DNA of 64,000 nucleotides from Apteryx mantelli (taxonomy: Eukaryota > Chordata > Aves > Apterygiformes > Apterygidae): the NCBI RefSeq assembly GCF_036417845.1, contig NC_089978.1, positions 142,408,288-142,472,287 of the forward strand. The letters run 5' to 3'. Every line of letters begins with the position of its first letter. Within the stretch, counting starts at the first letter, position 1. The notes beneath the pieces are model-generated. The model was not told the origin of the DNA, ran no database searches, and saw only the letters and a list, made by a program, of their open reading frames with translations. The translations under genes were made by a program, and so were the position numbers. Below, one piece after another: positions 50,790-63,540 of the stretch.

Positions 50790-51146
50790 ATGTTAAAACC
50801 CCTATTGCCAGTAATATTCAGAGAGATCAGATGGCTCAAGAAACAGAACCATGACCTCCAGAAAATGAAGGAAAACACAGAGGCTATGTCTATATGCATG
50901 ACAGCTGACATAAGTGCAATCCACAGGTCCCTTGACAAAATGCAAAACACATTGCAAAACATTTCCATAGGGGTATGCCAATGTAGCAGTGGCAATGAAG
51001 TGTATTTAGCACTGATGTTCATGCCATGCAAGTCAACCAGAGGAAATAGACTGCACTCCACTAATAATTTGATTACGTCATTGAGGACACAGATGGATGA
51101 GGACACAATGTACAGTTTATCCCTTCTCTGGAGACTTGAAGTGTGA
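50790..51146 (+). other. 118-codon open frame, helix-like, unknown
   Basis: The first 60 residues (FREIRWLKKQNHDLQKMKE...HRSLDKMQNTLQNI) are rich in charged and hydrophobic residues with rough heptad spacing, so an amphipathic helix or short coiled coil is possible. This pattern is seen at the C-terminal end of Myb/SANT-like proteins derived from Harbinger transposons, but I see no other part of such a protein. The codon shown first may not be ATG, and no splice sites are clear. Probably a relic or chance. Confidence 0.2.
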
Positions 51147-51480
51147 ATGAGATCACTGATTATCCAGACTAGAGATACTGAGGCAGAAGCGCAGTGTAAA
51201 CATCTGCAGACTGGAAGGGTCTAGGCTACATATTTCTATGTCTGAAACTGGGGTCCGTTACCCGAAATGGACTTCTTATTTGGTAGGCAAATTAGGCTGG
51301 CTGCCAGGTGACCAGGTGCATGTTCTTAAGCAGCAAGGTTTTACAAAGTGTTTTTCTATGTTTTGACCTTTTGTGTTCTGAAATATTTCAAAGACTGCTA
51401 ATTCTTCAATAAAAAACTTGGCTTATATACAGATATTTCATTCTGTATGATAGTGTTCACTAATGATACTGTTCACTATC
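51147..51480. other. non-coding, with a 9-bp inverted repeat
   Basis: ATGATAGTG at 51447-51455 is mirrored exactly by CACTATCAT at 51474-51482, with TGTTCACT repeated directly between them. No gene. Confidence 0.6.
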
Positions 51481-51616
51481 ATTATTCCTGTTTTAAGGAT
51501 AGGGAAAAGGAAGCATAGAGAGAAATGACTTGATGTTGTTTCCCCAAAAGCCGGAAACAATGCCAAGAACAGAACCAGGTCATCTGCCCTGCTGACCAGG
51601 CCTCACTGCCTCCCAG
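51481..51616 (-). mobile_element. MIR/CORE-SINE-like relic, antisense
   Basis: ATTATTCCTGTTTTAAGGATAG, GAAGCATAGAGAGAAATGACT, AGAACAGAACCAGGTCATCTG and GACCAGGCCTCACTGCCTCCC follow the reverse complement of the MIR-type SINE, including the part that precedes the tRNA-related head. This is the clearest of the three copies. Confidence 0.75.
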
Positions 51617-54600
51617 ATGGGGAAACTGAAAGGGAACAGAAGAAAAAGACAACCTTACTGAAGTAACAAAGTTGAACTGCTAACTCGAGGTTTAGGAACA
51701 GCACAAACCTACCAGAGTCAAAGGAAATTATTTTATGCCTCAATTTCTTGTTATTCAAAGATGTAAAACCAAACCATCTACATATGAGAAAAGCTTGATT
51801 TCACTGCTATACAGCTAGACTGTCACTTTATGTGACAAAGTAGTTTGACATATTATAGTAGTTTCACTGAGGTATGGGTTTCTTGGTTGTATGGAAGAAG
51901 TACCACTTTTATTTGTGTTTGTGTGCATGACTTAGGAATGAAGTGTCCTTCTGTAACACCTCTTAAGGGACTGATGGAGAGGAGAAGAATTCTACCTAAC
52001 AGTTAGGCAACACTGGATCCCAAATACTACACATAAATGAAAAAACATGGTGACTGACTACTAGCTTTGGAAAGTATTGCCAAAGTATCTGAGATGGCCT
52101 GAAATGAAGTGGAATGAAAAGGTGGGGAGAGAGCAATATGACCTGAGATGCAGAAGAGGCTTGAGAAAGGAGGAGAGCACTGTTCAAGGAGCAATGAAAG
52201 GCAGAAATACCCTGACAAGCCCAGGCATCTTCAAAATTTGTCATCTGGTCTTGTTTTGCTCCACACACATAAGGCTCAGAATAGCAACACAGTCTAAATT
52301 CAACTCAAGAATGCTCAGCTTCTTTCTGCAAGACTGTGTCTTGCCTGTACAGTTTTAAATGTTTTGATATTTTTGGTAACTAACTATAATTAGCAATTGC
52401 AGAATTCACTGAAATTTAGGCAGCAAGAAGAAGTTACAAAATAACTATAAACAACTTCCTTTGTGCACTGTTCCCCCACAACTCCCTAGAAGGAAATAGT
52501 CAAAACAAAGGAGAGGTGGTACAGAAAACAGAACGATGGAAACACCCAGTTCTTATAGACTTTCTATTTGAGATACACATGTTCAACTCAGTGCAGAATA
52601 CAAATAAGACAGTAACTGTACTGCCTACCACCTAGAACAGCACACCAATAGGCACATGCTATTGAGAAGCAGAATTGTTCTTTTTTTCCATTTATATTAT
52701 CCATCACATAAATGTTGTTTTACAGAGCTGGTAGCCAAATACAAGTAGGCAAAATGGCATAACCCACTTTTTAAGCATGCCCATTCTATTTTAGAAATGC
52801 TTAGAGCAGCAAGCCCCATAGTTCACTTGAATTTATCATTTGGTCCATCACATGATCTACATGAGACTTTCGTTATCCTAGCCCTTGGACACAACAGTGC
52901 AGGAAGTTCCATATTCCACCGAAGGAGGATGAAACATTTTAGTAGCTGTTCTTTCCCCTTTTTTTTTTCCTCCCTTCTTGTAGTAGCAGCTCTTTGCAAC
53001 TCATGAAGTTGAAATGTTAGAGTAAATGTTGATTGTAATGCACAGAAAATGACAAGGTAGAATACATCTTTCTTCCATTTGATTTTACCTATGGATGTGA
53101 ATGTGTGCATGCATTCATCCACAGACAATCAAGTGCGCAGAATTTCAGTTCAGCCAGCATTTCAACCAGCACCTTTTCAGTGTTTGCACTCCTTGGGACA
53201 TCTACCATTTAAGTAACTGAGTGCTGTGATTACACTAAGAAATTAAGGAACAAGGATCTGCCAGCAGGGACTCAACTTCAGTATTCACCCCTTAGAGTGA
53301 TTTTCTTTTAAATATTATGCCCTTTCTTTTTGGTCTCAGTTTAATCCTTTAGAGTATAAAGGGAGTCTCTCTTTTCTGGTAAGAACCTAAGTTTTCCTAA
53401 ACTTTGCCTTCTAGTAAATTGCTTTACTTCTTGTACCACAAAATATACTTTACTGGAAATCTAAATGACATTATATGAGATGTGGAATCAGCCCTGTCTT
53501 TTTTTCATTAGTTTAGCTGTCTAAATATTGAGAAAATGAAAATTGGAAGGTTTTTCTAATAGTCTGCCAAAAAAAAAAAAAGAAAATTTTGAGATAAATT
53601 TCCTTATCAAAAGAAAGTCTCCTGAGAAGTATTATTAACTTATTTCAGAAAATATACATCTTAACACCTGCAGTGTTACAGGCATTTTTTTATTGCTTAT
53701 GTATTTTATTATTGATTTCCTTCAGGGTAAATACAAAGAAATACACAACTTTATTTTGCATTCTATTTTGATTTTAAAAAATGAAAATTTAATTTACGTA
53801 CACTCAAGGAAAGATGAAGCTATTGACAATACACAATACGTGTATATAAGACATGAGGAAAAATAGAATAAAAACTTGTCACAACCCTTTTATTTTTCAG
53901 CAAGCAGTAATACTTGTAAAAATATTTGAAAGTTTATTAAATTGTAAGAAAAGCTAACAGAGACTATTACATAAAAATACCAATAATAAAGTTGACTGAG
54001 CCCTTAAAAATGACAGGGTTCAATTTTTTAAAAATACCATACTAATTAAGGCTAACGAGAGTTGTGAGTTTCCCCTTTTGAACTCAAAAATACATATTGT
54101 CTCTGAAGTAGTAAATACTTTGTCAGTTATATCGTGCTACATTCATTTGTATGTAATCACATAATTTCATCACAAAATATTCCACAGGAGTGCCTTCTGA
54201 GGTCAGATGTTACTCAAGGTGGGTAAATGTAAATTATCTGCTCCTCTGGGGGTGGGAGGGAAGCCTTTGGATTGTTAATATCAGTCTGTATAAGAGATTT
54301 TATTTTTAATTTCAACCTAAATACCTAGATGCAATTCGGTATTACCTTTCTGTTGTGTTTTATCATGAAATTACAAATGTAAATCAACACTCTTATGTTT
54401 AAAGGACTTACTGGACAAACAGTTCAGCTGTTGTGCCAGAAACTGATACAATGCCTTGGCTGTGGCTGCATTTTAGAGAGATCAATTTATAAAATAAAAC
54501 AACCAAATGTAACATAATTTTAGAAAATTCTTAGATGAAAGTAAGATTCTCCTAAATACTGATCTCACAACTATGAAATTTTAAATCAAAATGTTAATGG

Positions 54601-57569
54601 CAATGAATATGCTTTCACAATTTGAAAAATATCCAGGAAAAAGATCTAAGCCTCCATTTAATTTTTATCAGGCACTTCAAAATTTCATAATTTATATTTC
54701 TAATCACATTACCACCTATTATATATCGTAAAAAACTCTACTTGCATATTCATGTTTATTTGTACACAAACCATTATTTCATTACCTCATTGCATTACAA
54801 TGATATTTTTACCTATATACTTAAAAATGAATATGCATTTAAAAAAATATCTCCTAACTTAATTTTTCAAATGCATACTTGGCCTATTATCTCTTTTACT
54901 ATTTATAAGCATTACAAAAACATGCACATTAAAGAAAAACATACTCCTTCTGCTCACTAATCAATGTTTCACAAAAATCTACACCTCAGGATATTTCTGA
55001 ATGGCCAATACTTCAGTAAAATGGGCTTTTTTCCTACCTGCCTTTTCTATTGCGGAAATCTCAAAATAAAGGAATAAACAAAGCTTGAGTCTGCTGCTTG
55101 CAATATAAAAGCTGATTACTGGGAAGAACTCAAAGAAAAGGAATTTATTCAGACTGAGAGCATTAAAAGCAATTCAAACTTTCTGCATTACATCATTGGA
55201 AGAAGTATGTAATTTGTTCCAATTGATGTCATTTGCTCACATAAAGCCATTATTTTACAAAGCACCTTAACATATTTGCACTTTCTTTCCTCCTCAACAC
55301 TCTGATCAGACTTACTTGCACCTGACACATCAAATGCACAGGAAAGACAACACAAAAAATCAGGTCTGACAAATATATTTTTGTCCAAATCAAATTAATA
55401 CATAAAATGCCGCAACATATATATTTTTAAGTATCCCTTTGTAACTGAAAATGTGAAAAGAATTGTCCACATTCTGTTCATGACCTTGGATAACTTAGAT
55501 CTGTTCTTGTGGGATTTGCAACTCTTTTCCTGAATGGATTCAAGGTGAGGTAATGCCATTCAAAAGGGGCTGAGCAGTGAAATTTTACATGTAGAACTCA
55601 AATATCCTGGCCCCAGTTCTAACCTCTGTAATTATATTTAACTGGGTCAATGGAATTTCTTAACTTCCACTACTTGCTTCTTTGCTTCTAGATTTAAAAA
55701 GTGCCAGGTTCATATGGATACTTTATTAATAGGCAATATTTCAAATTAATACTAGAAAAACACTCAATTGCAAGAAATACAGATGTGTGCAATGGACACA
55801 TGGTGAATTATAATTTTGCTGCTCATCTACAGTGTGGCTGGTACACTGCAGTGTGATATCCACTGTGCTTTCCTTAGTGTATTAGGGAAAGGGTACGCCC
55901 TTCTTGTTTCACCATGTTGGTAAGATAGCCACCCAACTGCAAGTACTGTTTTTAATTACCAAATGATATTCCCCTTTAAAAATGCTTTAAGTAAAAGAAT
56001 CTGTATGAAACAACATCAGATAATAACTTGTTTAAAAAGGACCCTGGGGTCAATTAAAATCAAGCAACTTCACTGCATGCCTTTAGAACTGAATGAAGTT
56101 GTGAAAAAATATATTCTGTATCACTTGATCTGTCAAAAAGAACATTTGGCATTAGAAAATCTCTAGAATAATAGTGGCACAGTCAATGCAAGTGGTAACA
56201 TAATATATGCTCATCTTGTGCATGTATCAAATAAAACAGAGGGGTTTGGTTATCTGTTTCAAGCTATTTACTTCACAAATACATCTTGCTAAGCTTCTAA
56301 AACCTCAAAACATTGAACTCTGAATAAGCAAAATTCAACAGAATGCGATTTGGATCCATATTAGGCAAGATATCTATAAACATTTTATACAGATATACAG
56401 ATATAGAGACACATAGGTAGAGAGATATGTGTAAGTTTCCCACTCATGTTTTCTTTGCACAAAGCAAGACAGAAAATCAGCAGCTAACAAGTAGAAGACT
56501 ATACAATGCAGACTTTCAAGGTTTAAAACAATTTATGAGCCTTCAGTTTATCTTTGGCAGAGTTCTTCTAATTTTAAATGCATACATGTCGTTTCTAAAA
56601 AAAGGACAAATTCAGAAAGAACAGAGAACTAATAAAATTTCTCCCTTACCTTTTTCATCCTTGGTGAGTCATTTACATTTTTCGTCTGTGCTTAAAATCC
56701 TGTTTAAAAACAATTTTTTAAACTTAACTTTGGAATGGCATGCCTGCCAACGCTATAAATCACAAATGTAGCACAAATAACTGCCTTTGTACACAGACAC
56801 CATGAAAAAAGGCACTTACTTATGGTTACAATCCTGTGTCGTCTTTAATAAGAATAGAAGTTTGTAGTAGAGGACAGCACAAAGCATGTAGAACAGGGAT
56901 AGTACTGCATATTCTCTCTAAAGTGCAGATGGTACTCAGGCAGATTTAAGATAAAGATGAAAATTAAACCTCATTCACTCCTCCTCGTTCCTCTTCTGGG
57001 AACACACATGTACAAAAAGACAACAACCAAAGAAAAAGAAGCAATAAAACCCCAAACATACTCACAGCATACAAGTTATCTGCAGTTACTCACACTGGGT
57101 GATCAAATGCTAATTATCTAAAATATGTGCAGAGAAAAGCAACTTAAAGACATTATTATTTTTCTCTGAACTGGGCATGAGTTGACAGTCCCAACTAAAA
57201 TTAATACTTCTACAGTTTCCTCTGCTATAATGATTTTTTTCAAGAGGACATCAGAATTAATAATTCTGCACGTTATATGACTAGAGAAATGTCAAAGTTT
57301 TATATATAAAAAAAGAGTAGTGTAAACATATTTAGAAACAACCTTTTCTTAAAACTTCCACCAGAAATCGGTGTTTACAAAAGTACAGTAGAATTTTTTG
57401 CAGTCCAAGGTTATATATCACAAGTCAGCATGCCTGGGACATTCCCCCTTTCCAATTAAAACCTTAACTTACCTTGCATAGTCAAAAACAGCTAGTGAAA
57501 CTAAGCTGCTAGAAATCTGAGTTCTTTTGTCCACTAGCTTTTATTTTATGTGCCTATTTTTCCATTCTG
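51617..57569. other. non-coding
   Basis: No gene recognised. Open frames at 52077-52358, 52797-53006 and 52823-53128 have no domain. A T-run lies at 52962-52970, an A12 run at about 53569-53581. The part 53.5-55.0 kb is especially AT-rich. Confidence 0.5.
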
Positions 57570-57583
57570 CTGCCATCTGCTGG
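57570..57583 (-). promoter_or_regulatory. CTCF-like core motif
   Basis: Read on the minus strand, CCAGCAGATGGCAG fits every position of the vertebrate CTCF core CCASYAGRKGGCRS. A single 14-base match occurs by chance now and then, so occupancy is not shown. The flanks are AT-rich and contain no repeat I recognise. Confidence 0.4.
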
Positions 57584-60520
57584 CAGCTAATTTATTCTAC
57601 AAAACATGAGACAGCATTTGATCCTCTCCTGTTGTATCGCTTAACGCTGTTACAGTATGAACCTTATTTTCCATGTTCCTTGGCCAACCAATCCGGTACT
57701 GTTATACTTCCAGGTCAAAAATTCTGAACATCATCCGACTGTATTTAGAGGTCAACATGACTTTTCGTGGCTCCAAAAGAGCATGCCTCTAAAATGCCGT
57801 GCATAAAAAGGCAGCATTTAATATTTGTATCTTTTAACATACTACAATTTTTGTTTCAGGTCATCGAGACTTTAAAAATATTTTAAGCACCAGTAAACTT
57901 TCTGAATCTTGTATTTGTTATTGTCAAAAGTACAATATTGCATCCTGAAGTTTATATGCAACCACTTCCTCTTGAGGTTTTTGTGCATTTTCTGATAAAA
58001 TTCACAAGAGCAGTAAAATATGATCACGTGACCTAAAAGCATAATAAATAAAATGGAATGCAATATAATTGCACAAAAGGAAGCTTAAGAAGTGGTGCAA
58101 CATGCAAGACTATGCTAACTAGCTTTTAATTAACATTCTACTTTAAGAAAGTAATGACAAAAAATTTTATGTCTCTTACAGTCTACTAAATTATAAAATA
58201 TTATGCTTTTAGCATGAGCAATGCCAAAAAAGTGGATATTGGTTTTATGTAGGCAAAATACTTTGAAATAGCACTTTTTTTTTTTTAAGAAAAGAAGCAC
58301 TTCCCAATGAGAAAAAAGAAAAGCAATCTTACACTGAAAACTTATGGCCATTAGCCCCTGGGTTATAGCTCACTAGTGATAGGAGATGGCCCTATTGCTT
58401 TACAGAAGTTACAGAAAGACAGGGATAAACACAGAAAAACACAAACAACAATTATTTTCAGGCTTCATGAAGACGACTTTTGTTCTCTCACCTTACCTGT
58501 GGAGGAACATCTCAAATCTTACTATAGAAGTGAGACATTCTTTTTAATAACCACTAGCTAAAAGTTCAATGTATCCTAAGGATTACACAGAAGTTGTTCT
58601 TCAAGGAGCTTGCATGTATTTATCTGGGTTGGGTTTTGCTTTTTCATCGTCAGGCCTGTCCTGCAGCAACAAGATCTAAACTCCGCAGACATCAAGTTCG
58701 TTCTTTCTCTTCTCAAACTACAGATGCACATAAATGAACTGCCATGCTTAATAATGCGAAAATACTCTTGCAGTTTCAAGGCACCAAACTAGCCTTTCCC
58801 TGGTCTCACTAATTTGACTGAGCATGAGAGACTGAGTTCTCCCATGCTCCCTAATACCACAGTGAAGCAACAGCTATTTCAGAACTTTCTCCAGTTAAAA
58901 TCCACAAAAGCCTCTGTTACCCAAGGGTTCCCCTCTCACACAAAAGAACTGAAGGGATCCAAAAACTGATAGATCCTCACACAACTGCAGCATCTGTACA
59001 GCTTTATACCCAAAACAAAACAGACATTCTGTGACTTTTTCCAATTCTGCTGTTCCCTTAGCTCTTTCTACCCCCTCGTACTCGCTGAATGACATGAGCA
59101 TGAGTGCACCAAAGCGCTCCGGCTGCCTCAGCCGAGCAAACAGTGTTCTCCTAAAAAGTCAGGAGGCTCTTCAGAAAAGGCTCCTCAAAAGGCAGAGGGC
59201 CTGCATGAGTTGTCAGGCTGACACAAACTTGGCTGATACAGACCACCCCTAAATCTTGAGCGCATTGACTAACCTGAAAGAGCAAATAAAGTGCAGATGA
59301 AAAACCACCATTGCCATATGAGCACAATTTCTTTATCAGCACCAACAAATATATTTTACTCCCATCCTACTTTTTGTGAAAACTTTGTGTATGTGCACAC
59401 CTCTGTGTTTATATATAAGGTCCAAAGTGTAAAAGGGTAAAACACGTAAGGTGTAAAATAGGTATAAGTAGATATGTATATGTTCATGTATATACATTTA
59501 GATATGTAGGGTATATTGCTTGAGTCATTAACAAAACTCAGCTCATAGAAGAAAGTGGGAATGACTAACAGTATGGACAGGCAGCCAGGGCTGGGGGAGC
59601 AAAAGGAGAAAATGAGAAACAATAAATAAAGAACTTTGGTGACGTTGTGAGGTACATTATGAGCAAGAGCTATAATTTTCAAGAGTATTTAACAGCAACA
59701 GGATTTGGACAACTTGCTCTTTGAAAAGTTCATGTAAAACAGTCACTTTTGATGCACAAAAGACAGGGAAAAAGCAGCCAAAAGATGTAAAGTTCAGATA
59801 CAGTTATTAATGAGAAAACTGTATCAGCATCAGAACTCATAACAGTCTTTATTACAACCACAGGTACGTTAACAGATTTTAGAGAAAAGAATTTAAGAGA
59901 AAGAATGCTTAATGTTTCAGCTTGTTAAATGTTCGCGCATTTCTGCAAACAGTCATCCTAGTCCATTAAAAGTATTTCAGTACTTAGCAAATGCTCTACA
60001 TGACAAATGCCTCTAAAGAAGCTTCGGTCTTGATTAAGGACTGCCATCAAGCTTGCAGGGCTTTGGCACAAGCTCTTGAAAAAGGATATGAAAATAAAAA
60101 CAACAAACAAGAAAAAGACTCGGAAAACATTGTTTTGAGTGCATTTACAGTCTCAGAAACTAGTTATTTAAATACACCACTATTTTAATTTATTTTAATT
60201 AATTTTATTTGTAGTTGTCTCACTTCACTTTTTTAGAAATAGAGCAACCTACAGGACTAAAACAAGAGAATATCCTTTTTTCCTTTCTAAACATAAATCA
60301 AATAGTTTTTGTATGAGGAGCTTATAAAACATGCAGCCAGCATAACATTAAAAAAAAAAATCAGTAATTCACATGATTATTGGAAAGAAAACATTGTATC
60401 ATCTTCATGGAAAAGAAAATCAAGATTCCTTGACTTCAGTACAGTCAGGTTTTCTTCTCAAACACTTACAAAAAAGTATTAATACAATAATATATTAGGG
60501 TCACATATTATATAAATATA
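57584..60520. other. non-coding
   Basis: No gene recognised. The frame at 59031-59252 (73 codons, basic and serine-rich, lies in a slightly GC-richer patch) has no domain or splice partner. Confidence 0.5.
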
Positions 60521-60570
60521 AACACACACACTATATATATACATATATGCATATATATATATATATACAC
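60521..60570. repeat. CA/TA-rich microsatellite
   Basis: ACACACAC followed by a (TA)n stretch interrupted by ACATATATGC and ending in (TA)8. AT-rich and palindromic; likely unstable in length. Confidence 0.9.
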
Positions 60571-62008
60571 TAAAACTTACTGCAAGGACATTCTGAACCA
60601 CCTTTCAAGAATAACTAGTCTTGCTTTCAAGACAAATGTTGCAAAATATTCAGATCTGGAAATAACAAACATACACATGCAAGAATACACAAACACATAA
60701 ACACAGACACAAATCCTTTTCCATACTTTAGGTAATAAGATTATTATGACCCAGCCCAGGAGAAAGTATTTTCTAGATATCAGCATATAATTGACATGTA
60801 CACATGAAGCATCCCACTATACTTCAAAATTCCCTCATGTCCAGTACCAAGACAAGTAGCTTTTTAAACTGGAGAAGGGTTTACACAGACCAGATGCAAC
60901 CATAAAAATACAAGCCACTTGAACCTTAATAAAATACACAGTAATGAAAATGTTGTAAAACAGATACTAAAAACATAAAATCTTAACAAGCTTAATCACA
61001 ATGAAACAGGGTCAAAGCCACTATGGCCAGCCATCATTTGCAGAAAGCCAACAAATACCAGATGTATTTTGGTTTGGGGCAGGGGGACGACAGAATTAAC
61101 TATTTTGAGCACTGTAACAATCTACAAGTAATACCAAGACAAACATATAGAGGGCATTTAATATTTCACTAACTTCAAAAGTTCCAATTTTGTACTTAAA
61201 TTTGTTCAGCTACAACTCATAATCTATCCTGTAAGAGTCATCTGGTATGTGTTAATACACAAACTGAAGGACAGTTGGTATTTTTCTTGCCTTGACCCTT
61301 TAATTTTATTTTCTAAAGAACTTCGCAAAACTCTCCTGAAACAAGCAGCTGCAGTTTAATGCAGATCTATAAAAGCCTCAGCTTTACTTTTAAGTCACAG
61401 ATCCTTGTGACTTAGTATTTCTTACATATATATGAGGTTATTTTGTCATTAAAAGTAACATTTACACAAAAAATGTATGTAAATGAAGCAATACTCACAT
61501 TTAAAAAGAAACGTATATGTGTGACAAAGCAGGGAAATGCCTTCCTATTCCTCCTGAAAATGAATTTGAAAGATATGAATGATTTGCCACATCTGAACAC
61601 TTTCTCTCAGTATTTTCTCCTTCTTTGTGTAAGAGTACATAACAGTACAGCTCCCTGTTTACCAAACTTTCTGAACCACTTCAGTCTTCAATATTTTCAG
61701 ATGAGCACTTACACACCTTTATCATGGTTTGATACTGTTATGGGGCTAGGATTGCAAACACCATTTTCCATGGCTTCATAAAATACAGTTTATTAACCAT
61801 CATCAGTCTTAGGCACTACAAGACAGTACTCAAATCGATACTGGCTCTGCAAGCAGCAGAAACATATTTTTGCAGTTATAAATTACTAAGGTTTAAGGTT
61901 CAGTAATCTGGGCTGACTTCTGTGCTTGCACAGAACCCAGGGAAGTTAACGGAGTTTCACCTAAGCGTAGGGTCAGAACTTTAAATAGTGAGCAGCCCAA
62001 GCATTTAA
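60571..62008. other. non-coding
   Basis: No gene recognised. Frames at 61412-61600 and 61443-61781 are on opposite strands of the same AT-rich stretch and have no domain. Confidence 0.5.
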
Positions 62009-62018
62009 CCCCCCCCCC
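62009..62018. repeat. C10 homopolymer
   Basis: Ten consecutive C. Long C/G homopolymers are rare in this AT-rich context. It lies 90 bp before the G-rich run at 62108-62124. Confidence 0.95.
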
Positions 62019-62107
62019 AAATTTATAAATGAAGCTTGAAAAAAAATGGTTGCTAATTCCTTTGTCTTCTCACTTTTAAGCCTTTGCAAGCATTTTGCTT
62101 CAACTGA
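62019..62107. other. spacer between C10 and G-rich run
   Basis: AT-rich, no feature seen. Confidence 0.5.
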
Positions 62108-62124
62108 GGGGGGGAAGGGAGGGG
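62108..62124 (+). promoter_or_regulatory. possible G-quadruplex run
   Basis: G7-AA-GGG-A-GGGG: if the G7 is read as two G3 runs with a G in the loop, this satisfies the usual four-run rule for a G-quadruplex. No promoter is visible nearby. Confidence 0.5.
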
Positions 62125-62401
62125 TTTTTTTTCTTTTTGAAATAAAAGTGAAGATCTGTGACTCAGTAACTGTAGCTTCAGGAAAAACACCAAATACCAT
62201 GAGACACAAAAATCACAAAGAACTGGCAAGAATTTATCATCGTAGGATTGAAGTCTGAGACTGCCAAAGTAACTCTGAGCAATTATCTAGCAGCCAAGCT
62301 GCTCATACAGTTTTGCAAAAGCATACAGCACTACATTTCAGATCATCATAAAGTGAATGATGTAGGGAGATTTAGGCTACTCTGGGGGGGAAAAAAAAAA
62401 C
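62125..62401. other. non-coding, ends in G7A10
   Basis: No gene. G7 followed by A10 at 62384-62400 directly precedes the CR1 fragment. Confidence 0.55.
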
Positions 62402-62540
62402 AACATTTTTAAGCATGAATAGAGTGAAGCACTGCCCAGGGAGATTGTGGGATTTCACTCCTTAGAGTTTTTTAAGAACAGGTTAGACAGACATCTGTTG
62501 GGAACGAAGTAAGTATAGGTTATCCTCTCTCTGGGCAAAG
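62402..62540 (+). mobile_element. CR1 LINE 3' UTR fragment
   Basis: GTGAAGCACTGCCCAGGGAGA, TTGTGGGATTTCACTCCTTAG, AGTTTTTTAAGAACAGGTTAG and ACAGACATCTGTTGGGAACG match, in order, the CR1 3' UTR (consensus GCCCAGGGAGGTTGTGGAATC, TTTTTAAGAACAGGTTAGACA). The copy is a short piece without the terminal octamers, so the 3' end is lost or eroded. Confidence 0.8.
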
Positions 62541-63540
62541 TAGCGGCCAACATAACATCTGGGTGTCTCTTCAATGCTGCTTTCTGTGATGCTATACTTT
62601 GCGAACTGAGTGAGGAAAAAGACTTTTTAACAATACTCAAGTTTTGCCATCATGTTAAAGAAAGGTACTGCTGAAAGAAAAGCAGGGCAGTGAAAGCTTG
62701 AAAGGTTCAAATTGCACATTCTGAGTTACCAGATATTACTGTTCTCCAGTTCAATGGACATTATTTCATGGATTGCCTGTTAAGGTTTTTTTTTCTTTTG
62801 TCTGCAAAGGAAATTCCTTAATTCTCCGTAAGGATACACACACACAGAAGCACGTATTTAAAATTAATGCATCAACCCTGCACTGACCTGTCATCCAGCA
62901 GACATCACCCTGTAAATCTTCCAAAATAATTTTGTTACAGTCAGGTAATACTCTTTATAACCACTGATCTTTAATCATAACATTAAGTAGTTACATCTTG
63001 AACTGAGTAGATATACACTGTCACTTGATACTTAAGATATTAATCCTAATTTTATTTATGTATACACATGTATATACATGTATGGAAAAATGCTCCCTGG
63101 GGAGAAAGAAAGAAATTACAGCAAATATGTCTAACAGATTATAGCAAAAAAACAGAGGATAGCAACCCAAGAGCAAGCATTTATTTCCTGAAATTGATGG
63201 AGTTGTACTCATTTACACTAGGGCTGTCCCTGACCCTGATTCTGGTATCTTCCTTGAAATTTTTATTTTAAGCCTTGTTTGCTGTTCAGTGAGAACAAAA
63301 CCAACTCAAACACAGACTTAGAGGTGGTGTGTAATAGGTCATATTCACACTGCATGAACCAGAAGGGAAAAACTGGGCCCTGAGAGGTTCCTGCCAGAGC
63401 CATTGTTAGGCTCAAGTGATTTTTAGAGGACTTGAAGTAGCCAAAGCTGAACTGGCTGTGAAACGCTGAATGTGAAAACTACAAATAAAAGGGCAAAACT
63501 TCTCCCAGAATCAAACCCTGGGAAGAAGCTCGCAGCCTGA
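62541..63540. other. non-coding
   Basis: AT-rich with a short CA run near 62837-62845. No gene recognised. Confidence 0.5.
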
